64,000 nucleotides of DNA, taken from NCBI GenBank assembly GCA_014607495.2, contig CP053161.1, forward strand, positions 1,240,001-1,304,000. The letters are read 5' to 3'. Below, piece after piece: positions 42,365 to 52,603 of the stretch. Within the stretch, counting starts at the first letter, position 1; every line of letters begins with the position of its first letter. The notes under the pieces were generated by a model. That model had not been told where the DNA came from. It made no database searches and was given only the letters and a program-made list of their open reading frames with translations. This stretch comes from Carposina sasakii. Lineage: Eukaryota > Arthropoda > Insecta > Lepidoptera > Carposinidae. Made by a program: the position numbers and the translations under genes.

Positions 42365-43499
42365 TCTCTCACGAATCTCGCTACATAATTATCGAATCTG
42401 ATTAAATTGTTGTTGCTTTGAATCTGTTTCACAATAATAACATGTGGAATTTAAGAACTGGTAATTTTTTTGGGTAGACGGAGGTATTCCTATGCGACAT
42501 CTTCAATAAAATTAATATCTTACTTTGTAAAAGCCTTCCAAATTAGTTTAACGTTAGTGTAGTGTACTTTTATTAAAAAAAGAAATTGCCGTTATATTAT
42601 AAGTAAATAAATCCCCAAATATAATATTTGTAATATTAGGTAATTACATACAATTTTAATTTAAGTCTCTTTTTTGTTGGTAACCAATTTCAGTTGTAAT
42701 CTACCATCCAAATATAAGTTTATTAATTGTTTAGGTTATAGCCAGGAAAGATTAACAGTAAATTTACCTAATGCATTTATCGATTGTCTATATGAAAATG
42801 GATATACAAAATCGCTAAAATTTCTTAACCTAATTAATATTTATAAGTTAATTTAAGTTAATTGGTGGTCGTTAATGACCTCGATGTTAAAACGAACTTA
42901 AATAATTTAAAAAAATATATAAGTTACGAAGACTTTCAATTCGTACCCAAATTTCAATATTATATGTAGAAAAATAGTATGTACCATGTTATTTTTCTAT
43001 ATGAAAAAATATATTTTTCCCCACTTACATCGGTTTCTCAAAATAAATGTTTTATCCAATCAACCCAACCCACAAGTACGGTCCAGCCAAGGGCAAAAGT
43101 ATCTTAAGGTCGGACTTTTGTTGACCCCTCATTAAGTTTTCAGCAGATTTAAAAACATGAAAATATATGGTTACTTGAATAATGAATTTCTCTTTGTAAT
43201 ATTATCTTAAAAGATTTGTTTGACTTTGTTTTATTTCACATATCATAGCGATTCAACAAATGAATATACAAATACCTTCCATTAAATAATATTATTATCT
43301 ATTTTACAAATTATTGATGATATTACAGAGTGAGTGAGTATCGTATCCTATCATCCTATACCCCTTTACCTTATACCCTATCATCTATATTTTACCTAAG
43401 AAATTTTACTATTTTAGAAAGAAAGATTTTACTATTAAAGTAAACAAACACGACCTAAATGAAATTGTATATATATAAAGATATATGTATATATATAAA
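42365..43499. other. No supported gene, about 1.1 kb
   Basis: AT-rich. Includes 'atatatataaagatatatgt' simple tracts near 43467-43500. The open frame at 42674-42856 is not recognised. Confidence 0.45.
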
Positions 43500-43556
43500 G
43501 ATAATATACCATTAAGGCCAGTCGTTTCATATATTGGAGCTCCAGCTTATTGGAGC
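43500..43556 (+). pseudogene. Possible reverse transcriptase scrap (Penelope-like)
   Basis: The frame reads DNIPLRPVVSYIGAPAYWSS. PLRPIVS-x-I-G-x-P-x-Y is a conserved stretch of reverse transcriptase in Penelope-like and some other insect retroelements. After it the frame loses similarity. 'attggagctccagctt' and 'attggagctccaatc' form a short direct repeat here. The match is short and may be chance. Confidence 0.4.
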
Positions 43557-43689
43557 TCCAATCACGGAGACTTGATTACACTAATAATAATATGGCTATT
43601 TCCACAAATAATGTTCACAGGCTCAGTTACGTTTCTACGCGACAAAGTTTTTGAATTTTTCCAAATAATAAATATTAAAGTTTAACCTG

Positions 43690-45122
43690 GTAGATAATTG
43701 ATAATAATATTTATTAATTACGGCTGGTTTGGTAAAGCGGAAACGTTACATTAATTAACATGGCTAATTGACAAAGAAAGATAAGTGAAACATGGATACG
43801 AGTATACATATAAATTAGGTATTACTCTCACATTAAGATATCAGAAGCTTAATCTCCAAACATAAACATAAAAATCACGGTACCTCCCTACCTGATGTGT
43901 AACTTAAAAACAAAATTACAAGATCTTTTGTAACCCGTAACCATATGTATTACTAACGTAGTCTTCCTTTGTGAATACTCCGAGACTCCGAGTGGCCCCA
44001 GTGGCCAATACGACTTTTCCATGGCAAATACAGACAGCTCTGTTTGTGAAAACTTTAGACAAATGCACTTTGCGACGACAGTGATTTATGCTGCAGTACT
44101 GTATAGGCGAATTCTACTATTCTGTTTCAGCCAAACCGATAACGTAACGTGTGATCAATAGGTCAAAGTGTTTTCTCAGCTTGTTGATGCTTTTATTGAA
44201 ACGTATCCAAGAAATATTTTGAATATTAATCCATAGATAGCAGTAAATTTATTCGGCTGCTGTTTTAGAAAAACTTATATCAGATATTGGTAAATACCTG
44301 AACTGCCACAGGATGCCATTTAAAATCTCTAGTTAGCAACTGCGCCAATCGGTCGTCCTATTTTTAATCATTTTCCTTACTTTACTTTTCCTCAATTACA
44401 AGAAAAGCTTCGGTAGATATTGTAGCTCTAAAAGATCTGTAAGCGGGAAAATAGCTTTTTTCGTACGTTATTACAAAATAATGAAGTTTTCGAATGTCTT
44501 GAGCCACGTCATTATAGTAGTGATGTAAGAAACAATTTAAAAGGACACCGTGAAATTGTGTGTGCATTTTGTGAATGGATTCAGAATTTTTGCTATTAAA
44601 GGAGCGTTAATTGAAATGCCAATATTAAATCATACTTACATATTGACACATAAGTACATTAGCCAGGATAGATAAATGAGATTAATAAAATTTATGCAAT
44701 AAACATAGAAGTAGTATAACAAGTATGGGACACCTTTTTTAGAATAAAACCCTTCAGATTGTCCAACTTTTCACCAAAATTAAACTTATCCGTCCACTAG
44801 GGTCAAAATAACTTTTGTGTTACATCGAATTTAACGGAAGTTTCGCGGGAATAATTACAAAGTTCCCACTTTAAGGACGACCCAGCGAAATTAGACTCTG
44901 GCACTACTGAATGTTACGAAGAATTTATTAAGTTTCTTACCTTTATAGTAAATAATTGACTGTAACAGTTACAGGGAGAAGTAAATGAAGTTCTGTGAAA
45001 ATATAAACATTTTATTAGTTCACTTCATCTAAATAACATAGAGGGAGAGACACAGAAAGAAAATAATATAGTATTATTATTTAGATGATCTCATGATTTA
45101 TGAGCATTATTGAAAAAAAAAT
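43690..45122. other. No supported gene, about 1.4 kb
   Basis: AT-rich, no repeat matched. A minus-strand open frame at 44382-44567 is not recognised. Confidence 0.45.
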
Positions 45123-45413
45123 CACTCGAGTGAGATTTGAACTCACGACCTCTCGTATTCCGTACATCGCTCTAACCAACTGAGCTATCGGGTCACTTAA
45201 CTCGGGTGACGAATTTTACCATATCTTTTAAATGACGTTTTTGGCAACGTTATTTTTTCATCCCGATACTCGGATGACGAATTTTACCATCTCATTTAAA
45301 TTACGTTTTTGGCAACGTTATTTTTTCATTCCGAGTTAAGTGACCCGATAGCTCGGTTGGTTAGAGCGATGCACGGAATGCGAGAGATCGTGAGTTCAAA
45401 TCTCACTCGGGTG
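45123..45413. mobile_element. Palindrome with outward-facing tRNA-like ends (family 1)
   Basis: A tRNA-like unit on the minus strand (45194 to 45123) and another on the plus strand (45342-45413) form inverted arms of about 80-85 bp with about six differences. Each has GACCCGA/TCGGGTG-type acceptor arms (left copy CTCGAGTGA, one base changed), D arm GCTC...GAGC, T arm GTGAG-TTCAAAT-CTCAC and no pairing anticodon stem. Between them are two tandem 68-bp units (45201-45268, 45269-45335) carrying 'gacgaattttaccat' and 'tttttggcaacgttattttt'. There is no ORF. A single-arm relative is at 6243-6360. Confidence 0.75.
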
Positions 45414-45865
45414 AAAAATTATTTCCTTTTCTTACACTAGCCAAATCTATTATCTTCTGTTCTCATTTGGCGCCACCTTTTCGTTGATCTCATACTGAGG
45501 TAATATAAAATAAACAGAAGGCAAAATAATTTATTGTAGAAAAATATTACTTCAAACATTCGAGTATCAAAGAATCTATAACTTTATAAGGAACAGGAAA
45601 TAACATTAATTTAATATGAGAAAGTATCGTTTTGTACAAGGAAAATCAATTTCTTTTGATGAAGTTATCTTCCGTCGAATTTATTTATCATATTATATTA
45701 TATGTAAAATATCCCGAATGATCTGCACTTAGCTTATAAGATTTATCCGGTTAATAATCCGGTGTTTAGTTTACGATACGATAAAATAATAAAAATAATA
45801 ATAATAAATTCATTTATTCAGGTAACTAAGACCCATTTTTGTTAGTTACAAATTATATTATTAGA
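45414..45865. other. No supported feature
   Basis: AT-rich, with an (AAT)n-like tract at 45785-45805 followed by 'aattcatttattcaggtaac', possibly a retroelement tail. Confidence 0.4.
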
Positions 45866-46673
45866 CTAGTGGCCCGCCCTCGCTTCGCTTCGGTACATAT
45901 CAATACATAGATACAACTTTATATGTAGGTACAGCGGTTTTCGTTTAAATTTGGAACTCCCGTTGGTCCCCTTCCCGTGGGAATTTCGGGAAATCCGTTC
46001 TTAGAGCTTCCTTGTAGCCCTAATCCGATTTCAGCTTCGTATAAATAGCTGTTTTCGTAAAAAAATTAAATTCCCGTAACTCCCCTTCCCATAGGAATTT
46101 CGGGAAATCCGTTCTTAGTGCTCCCTCGCAGTCCCTAATGAACATACAGGTCCAATTTCAAATTCATATGTATCGCAGTTGTCGTAAAAAAAATGAATTC
46201 CCGTTTGTCCCCTTCCCGTGGGAATATCGGGAAATCCGTTTGAATTCCCATTTGTCCCCTTCCCTTGGGAATTTCGGGAAATCCGTTTTTAGTCCTTCCT
46301 CGTTGTCCCCAATGAACATATATGCCCGATTTCAGCTTCATATGTATAGCGGTTCTCGTAAAAATTATGAATTCCCGTTAGTCCCCTTCCCGTGGGAATT
46401 TCGGGAAATCCGTTTTTAGTCCTTCCTCGTTGTCCCCAATGAACATATATGCCCGATTTCAGCTTCATATGTATAGCGGTTTTCGTAAAAAATATTAAAT
46501 TCCCGTTGGTCGCCTTCCCGTGGGAATATCGGGAAATTCTTATAGCCTATGTTCATCCAGGTCCAATAAGGATTCTAACGGTGAAAGAATTTTTGAAATC
46601 GGTCCAGTAGTTTCGGAGCCTATTCATTACAACCAAACAAACAAAGTTTTCCTCTTTATAATATTAGTATAGA
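45866..46673 (-). mobile_element. 808-bp Helitron carrying a minisatellite
   Basis: On the minus strand it begins A|TCTATACTAATATTATAAAG (46673) and ends GGGCCACTAG|T (45866), the exact Helitron pattern between host A and T. The end region is GC-rich ('aagcgaagcgagggcggg'). The middle is an array of about five units of 121-128 bp built on AATTCCCGT-TGGTCCCCTTCCCG-TGGGAATTTCGGGAAATC, starting near 45945, 46066, 46190, 46368 and 46496, with a 51-bp partial unit at 46190-46240. No Rep or helicase; non-autonomous. Open frames across the array on both strands are repeat artefacts. Confidence 0.75.
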
Positions 46674-46725
46674 TAAACACATATATTTTAATGTTAGTAG
46701 CAATAATTTATAAATAATACATTTT

Positions 46726-46876
46726 TTCTTATTCTTATTCTTTATTGCACATACACAAAAAGAAATATGGCATACAACATTAAAGAAGAGATGCATGTAC
46801 AATGGCAATACCAGAGATCCCTTCCAGCAAGCCAAGCAAGTAAAGAGCAATTGTTAACAACAGGGTTACATGTGCA
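46726..46876 (-). mobile_element. LINE 3' UTR with poly(A) signal
   Basis: The minus strand ends TGCACAATAAAGAATAAGAA-type sequence (AATAAA then a (AATAAG) tail). It is nearly identical to 54287-54445: 'catatttctttttgtgtatg' and 'ttgcttggcttgctgga' read in both. Two copies with the same 3' end and different 5' ends fit a LINE of the AATAAA-tailed type. The coding part is absent. Confidence 0.6.
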
Positions 46877-47242
46877 ATTAAACAAATTCTAAGAAACTAT
46901 AAAACTACATTAAGAAAAAAAGGAGAGAAACAAATGACAGCATATTCAAATAATATTTTTTTCAAATAACCTGTACTGTGTCCCACTGCTGGGAAAAGGC
47001 CTCCCCGATTTGTGTCAAACTTATCTTGTTACTTCTATAGTGGCCCCCTCTGGCTGAAATAATAATAATATTATATTAATAAACCTTAAATATAGTAATA
47101 TTTATAAACTAACTATCTAATATAGGTATACTACTGCCACGGCCCGCAGCCAAGTGCATCCGGTCCAAAGGTCCCCATGTAGAACCCGGAGCGGGGGTCT
47201 AACCTCCTGTCGACGCGACGTGGCTCTTGGCAATACTAGTAC
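46877..47242. other. Intergenic with small repeat remnants
   Basis: 'ctgtgtcccactgctgggaa' and 'aaggcctccccgattt' at about 46976 are a LINE tail remnant (minus). 47130-47237 is GC-rich ('ggcccgcagccaagtgcatc') and may be a repeat, unmatched here. Confidence 0.4.
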
Positions 47243-47400
47243 TCGTATTCTTCTAATATTATAATCGCGAAAGTGTGTGAGGATGTATGTAAGGATGTTT
47301 GTTGCTCTTTCACGCAAAAACTACATAATGGATTTTGATGAAACTTCACAATAATATAGCTTACATATCAGAATAACACATAAGCTACATTTTATCCCGG
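47243..47400 (+). mobile_element. Helitron 5' part
   Basis: 'ttcttctaatattataatcg', 'cgaaagtgtgtgaggatgta', 'ctctttcacgcaaaaactac' and 'ggattttgatgaaacttcac', then 'acattttatcccgg'. This is the familiar 5' half of lepidopteran Helitrons. No 3' terminus follows. Confidence 0.5.
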
Positions 47401-48480
47401 AAAAATGTTTTAATATAATATTATATAAATAAGGTTGGTGTCCTGTTTACCAGTAATATTAATTTTCGAATAAATTATTGTTGTGAACTTATTACTAATT
47501 CCATTGTGTGTTCATTCCAATAATTAAGCCCTGTTTAATCGCAATCCTATTAGTGCTATAATTAATTAATTTTGGCGTCAATTGTAACAAATTATAATCT
47601 GAAGTAAGAACTTAAATCATATTGCTTTTAAGATATATTATTACTATATTAAATCCTAAATGAAATTGTGATCACAGATTAAAATTGAACATTGTGTATT
47701 ACTTACCGTCTTAAAAAACGAATAACCACAGTAAACTAATATTATTTACCAAAAAATAATATAAGTACCTACCTAATATCTGTAATGTATTCAGCATGAA
47801 CCGAAAACCATTTATAACTAGCTTCTGACAAATATAACTGTTTCGATAACCTGACAATGTTTAATTTGGAGCAGCTACCGAAATCAGTTTAAGGCGTGGA
47901 CTATCAAAATATCTTGAGCGACAGCCGAACATTTCCCTACCGCCGGAGCAGACAAGCCACTGGAAACCTATTTACCGTGATAGAAGTTTGTCTTATGCTA
48001 TTACTTACTTTCCAGCAGTTCGTAAAAGAAAAAAATGTTTCTCTAAATATGTAAAAATATATTTTTTTTAAATAATTGGTACATATTTTCGTACGTTTGC
48101 CATTTTATTATTAAGTAGCGGCCGCCCATGATTTCGTTCGCCTTGTTTAAGAACTATCTAGCTAAAAGCACATAAGAATCCAGCTTGGCTTATTTCACTT
48201 CCCGTAGGAGTATCGGAAAATCATTTCTTATCGAATGACTACGTCATACAAAGAACGGGTGTGTTCTTAGTATGTATACCGTATACCCTGTGTACCGTAC
48301 CTAAGTGATATACGAACTGGCATATTTTGTAACGCTTTTTAGGAAATTGTCCCATAGATAAGTGGTGTTCTATTCATGAAACCGCTAGTAGAAGGGGAAA
48401 GGTATGTGATTGACACTTGATATTCTGTTAGGCTTTATACGAGTAGAACCTTTCACTTGAATAGGGAATACTTGAATGAC
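47401..48480. other. No supported gene, about 1.1 kb
   Basis: AT-rich. 'ttcccgtaggagtatcggaa' near 48200 resembles the unit of the Helitron minisatellite at 45945-46520 and may be a stray copy. Confidence 0.4.
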
Positions 48481-48740
48481 CCCTATCAGCCAGGCTAATA
48501 TTGATATGGCGAAAACAACAAAATCGCTGGAAAATTCGTAAATTATCTGACTTTTTTTTTTTTTTATTATTCGGAAAAAAATTGTATACATTCGCCTGCT
48601 GGATCGCAAGGCTAATCCTCTGTCTACCAACGTACGGCCTTCGGTCATGGTATGCCTTGACCAGTGTTTTCGAAATGCCCTTAAAAAGAGCATGGGCTCC
48701 CGGTCTCTCCCATAGTTTTAACCCCAAACAGCTAAAATTT
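48481..48740 (+). repeat. Repeat family G, diverged, possibly longer
   Basis: 'tatcagccaggctaatattg', 'atatggcgaaaacaacaaaa', a T-run and 'attattcggaaaaaaattgt' match 10580-10690 loosely. 'cggccttcggtcatggtatg' and 'catgggctcccggtctctcc' beyond it could be the rest of the element. Open frames on both strands across it are not credible. Confidence 0.4.
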
Positions 48741-49740
48741 ACAAATTAAATATCAATTTGGTAGATCATGCAGCAAACAAGCGATTAACAGCTGCGATAA
48801 ATTTGTCTGTGTCAGATATCTAGGTAAATAAAAAATGACCGATATGCCACACAGTTATGACTTTTAAAACTAAAATTGGGTCACTGCATCTGATAAACCG
48901 CATGTAAAGTGATCGCAGAAATAGTCTCCCGATTGCACGCACGGTTAGTAAGATTAATTCGAGTTTTTCGAAGTAGATTTATTAGGTAGGTTGAAAAACA
49001 GCGATCGTGTCGGCGACCGTTCAATACTGCCGATCATTTGTCAGTGTCCTAGTCTAATCTGATCTTTAAGTTGGGTTTCATACTGGCCTCAATGCCTAGT
49101 TTCTGCTTGAGTTATGGGGATCCGATGTTGTTTACTTGATAATTAAGAGAAGATTTCGGATTAGCTTACGATGCAATACAAATACTTTGATAAATAAATA
49201 TAGACTAGTCCAAATAGATCTTGATTCTGACAATGAGTAATAATGATACAGAGACTTACAATTTGTATGAAAGTTGTAATGTTAATGAATACCTATCTTT
49301 AGTATAAAATATTTCTTTGCATGCGTTTCATTGGGTCTTAAAACAATACGAAGAATCAAACCTAGCAGGTTCAAAAATCTAACTTTTAATTTATTAATAC
49401 TCTAGCCAACACAAGCTAAAATAGTGTAGGCATATTTACTATAATATAGTAATCAATAAATGTATATAGTATATTATATGTCGTTTTACCTTAAATGAGG
49501 CTAATGAAATAATCTTTTCAGATTTCTCTGATAATTGGCTTTTGACCTTTAGGTGAATGTTCGCAAATTAAGTTAGATCTGAACATTCGGAGCTTTGAGA
49601 GTCTACAGTAATTTAATTTTAGGATAATAAAGCAAATTACATCCACAACAAAGTAGGTATAGACTGGAAAACATAGAAATCATAACGGATTATATTAATG
49701 GAGAAGTGTTTTTATAAACTTATCTTAGTCAAGATAATAT
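48741..49740. other. No supported gene, 1 kb
   Basis: AT-rich sequence, no matched repeat and no coding pattern. Confidence 0.45.
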
Positions 49741-50245
49741 ATTATAAAATTATTAATAAAGAAAATGGAAAAATTCTTCACCCGAGTGGGAATCGAACCC
49801 ACGACCAATGCAAACCGTGCCAGCTGCAATAACCACTAAGCCACCGGGTCAATAACTGACGTTTGTAAAAATCGGCCCTTAAGTAAAATAATTTTATATT
49901 TATTTACATGGTTTAAAAGTGCATTCACCGTTGCATCTTATATTAACCTATTAAATATGGGCCTTTATAAAGTTATAATCACCTAGAAAATGAATTTATA
50001 ATTTAGTACTAGTAGATACGTTGTTTGCGGCAATTTAAAAATTATATAAATGCAACGGTGAAGGCACTTTTAAACCATGTAAATAAATATAAAATTATTT
50101 TACTTAAGGGCCGATTTTTACAAACGTCAGTTATTGACCCGGTGGCTTAGTGGTTATAGCGGCTGGCGCGGTTTGCAGTGGTTGTGGGTTCGATTCCCAC
50201 TCGGGTGAAGAATTTTTCCATTTTCTTTATTAATAATTTTATAAT
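49741..50245. mobile_element. 505-bp palindrome with outward-facing tRNA-like ends (family 2)
   Basis: Left arm 49741-49935 and right arm 50050-50245 are inverted repeats of about 195 bp with roughly six differences, around a spacer of about 115 bp. Near each end is a tRNA-like unit (minus 49850-49778, plus 50136-50208): acceptor GACCCGG/TCGGGTG, A box GTGGCTTAGTGG, B box GGTTCGATTCC, T arm GTGGG-TTCGATT-CCCAC, and a T5 run directly after (50213-50217), like a Pol III terminator. The anticodon stem does not pair, so neither is a working tRNA. No ORF. Not a standard SINE, which would be single and directional. Confidence 0.8.
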
Positions 50246-50565
50246 AGAAATCATAGTAAGCAATACGTTTTATTAAAGTTCGCTTGCTTTTAAAATATTA
50301 ACACCTATATATAAAGTTATCCGATAGTAACTGGTACTTATATACAAAGGTTAAATAAAAAATTACTCTTTATCTGGGATCCATATGCAAAGTGTTTATT
50401 TATTTATTTATCGGAAGTAATACAGCCATCATTACAATACTCGTATTATGTAACTAAAGAGTAAATATCTTGTCGCCATTAAAGATACTTCACAGAAAAA
50501 GCCATTTAAGGTCTACAAGAGTAGATCACTAATGAATATTTAATGTGCGTCGATTAAAGTTTATT
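50246..50565. other. No supported gene
   Basis: AT-rich, with a 'ttatttatttatttatcgga' tract at 50398 followed by 'agtaatacagccatcattac', likely the end of an old retroelement. Confidence 0.4.
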
Positions 50566-50992
50566 TTTACCTGACTGCGCGACGTAAAGGAGTGGTATTG
50601 TGTTTAACAGCCTACATAGGCTGTATGTATGTATGTATGTATGTTCCTTTGAAGCACTACGCAGACCAAACGCCTCGACCGATTTTTATGATTCATACGT
50701 CAATCGATTCCTCTTAGTTCGGGGAGTGTCACTAAAGACATGACGTTAGTGAAAATCCAATATGGCGACTACCGGACGCCATTTTGTGAAAATGAAAAAA
50801 ATTCAAGACAACAAACTATATCGATTGGGGTATCGTTGAATAGGTATTTAATCATTATTAGGTTTCTCTCAACATTTTTCGATTCGACCTACCGTTTAGG
50901 ATCTATATCGATTGAAAGTTGCGTAACAACCATTCTCACATATAAGTTTTTAGACAGCAGCAAGACGAAAACTTCTTGCTGCCGAGCATATT
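50566..50992 (+). repeat. Interspersed repeat with (GTAT)n and 'caatatggcgactaccggac' motif
   Basis: 'ctgactgcgcgacgtaaagg', (GTAT)n at 50622-50643, 'agacatgacgttagtgaaaa', 'caatatggcgactaccggac', 'aaactatatcgattggggta' and 'tcttgctgccgagcatattg'. I recognise the series from common lepidopteran repeats but cannot name the class. The 84-codon frame inside is incidental. Confidence 0.5.
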
Positions 50993-51130
50993 GAGCATAT
51001 TCCTTGAAGCGTACCTATTAGTAGCTAGGTACTCATAACAAAAAAGTATAAAATAAAAAACATTATTTAAAAAATCCAAAAATCGGACTGCTTTTTTTTA
51101 TTTTTTATTTTTATTTATTTATTATATAAT
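50993..51130. other. AT-rich flank of the RTE insertion
   Basis: T-runs and 'tttattatataatataggtt' lead into the target-site duplication at 51131. Confidence 0.45.
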
Positions 51131-52603
51131 ATAGGTTTTTTTGGAATTACATCAGAGCTTCTAAGGGTGGAACTCCGGTACTGAAGGTCCTCCAAAGGCT
51201 CTTCAATTCCGTCCTGCTCGAAGGCGTAACGCCGGAAGCATAGAACAGAAGTGTGGTGGTGCTGTTCTTTAAAAAAGGCGATAAAGCCTTGCTGAAGAAC
51301 TATAGACCCATCTCGCTTCTGAGCCATGTCTACAAGTTGTTTTCAAGGGTAATCACGAATCGTCTTGCTCGCAGGTTTGATGACTTCCAGCCTCCCGAAC
51401 AAGCCGGTTTCCGAAAAGGGTTTAGTACCATAGACCATATCCACACGCTACGGCAGATTATACAAAAAACGGAAGAGTATAATCAGCCACTATGCCTAGC
51501 GTTCGTGGACTATGAGAAGGCCTTTGATTCGATCGAGACATGGGCAGTGTTGCGGTCTCTCCAGCGGTTCCATATTGACCATCGATATATCGAAGTGCTG
51601 AAGTGTTTATACAGCAACGCCACCATGTCGGTACGAGTACAGGAGCGGAGCACTGAGCCGATTTCTTTGCAGAGGGGAGTGAGACAAGGAGATGTTATTT
51701 CTCCGAAGCTCTTCACCAATGCAATGGAAGACGCCTTTAAGCTTCTCGAATGGAAAGGACTCGGCATCAATATCAATGGCGAATACATCAGTCACCTTCG
51801 GTTCGCAGACGACATCGTGGTCATGGCAGAATCGCTGAAGGATCTAAGCACAATGCTCGATGGCCTCAATCGAGTCTCCCAACAAGGTGGGCCTGAAGAT
51901 GAACATGCACAAGACGAAGATCATGTCGAACGTCCATGTGCCGCCCACTCCTGTACTGGTTGGGAGCTCGATGCTTGAAGTTGTTGACGAGTATGTTTAC
52001 CTGGGACAGACGGTCAAACTAGGTAAGTCCAACTTTGAGAAGGAGGTAACTCGGCGAATCCAACTCGGCTGGGCAGCGTTCGGGAAACTACGAAGCTTAT
52101 TTGTGTCCAAGATACCCCAGTCCTTAAAGACGAAGGTATTCAACCAGTGCGTGCTGCCGGTGATGACCTACGGTGCCGAGACGTGGTCTCTAACTATGTG
52201 CCTCATAAAAAAGCTCAGGATCGCACAGCGAGCGATGGAGAGAGCTATGCTTGGGATCTCTCTGCGTGATCGAATCAGAAATGAGGAGATCCGCAGACGT
52301 ACAAAGATCACCGACATAGCTCAACGGTCCAGCAAGCTGAAGTGGCAATGGGCAGGGCACATAGCTCGAAGAACTGATGGCCGATGAAGTCGGAAAGTTC
52401 TAGAGTGGATACCACGTATCGGCAAGCGCAGCGTGGGAAGGCCACCCGCGAGGTGGACGGATGACTTGGCCAAGGTTGCGGGCGTCGGTTGGATGCAGGC
52501 TGCTTCCGACCGGTCGGAGTGGAGGTTGTTGGGGGAGGCCTATGTCCAGCAGTGAACTTCTCAGGGCTGTAAATGATGAATGATGATGATGATAGGTTTT
52601 TTT
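51131..52603 (+). mobile_element. RTE-clade LINE, 5'-truncated, with 12-bp target-site duplication
   Basis: ATAGGTTTTTTT at 51131-51142 is repeated exactly at 52592-52603, framing a 1449-bp insert. The insert starts in the linker just before the reverse transcriptase domain and ends 'ggaggcctatgtccagcagt', then GATGAATGATGATGATGAT, the short (GAT)n tail usual for RTE elements. The exact duplication and clear tail show a complete, single integration event that stopped early. Same family as 32881-35222 and 20597-20835. Confidence 0.85.
51160..52565 (+). pseudogene. RTE reverse transcriptase, nearly intact core
   Basis: One frame runs uninterrupted from 51244 to about 51885: VVVLFFKKGDKALLKNYRPI, FQPPEQAGFRKGFSTIDHIH, AFVDYEKAFDSIETWAV (motif A), GVRQGDVISPKLFTNAMED, and HLRFADDIVVMAESL (motif C, FADD codons 51802-51813). 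All catalytic aspartates are present. A one-base insertion near 51887 shifts the frame; the next part continues to 52387 (YVYLGQTVKLGKSNF, ERAMLGISLRDRIRNEEIRR, KLKWQWAGHIARRTDGR) and stops at TGA where related elements have Trp. Upstream, TAG at 51241-51243 interrupts the frame at a conserved Trp position. The apurinic endonuclease domain was never copied. Not functional as it stands. Confidence 0.82.

Noticed and set aside
46135..46419. Protein-coding frames on both strands over the minisatellite
   Set aside because: The frames follow the tandem units and exist on both strands at once; repeat artefact.
45945..46520. CRISPR-like array
   Set aside because: Units of 121-128 bp repeat end to end without short repeats and unique spacers, inside a Helitron. 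It is a minisatellite in a eukaryotic genome.
49778..50208. Functional tRNA genes at 49778-49850 and 50136-50208, and likewise at 6243, 45123 and 45342
   Set aside because: Promoter boxes, acceptor and T arms are tRNA-like, but no 5-bp anticodon stem can form and the first acceptor pair is G-G, so none would give a working tRNA.
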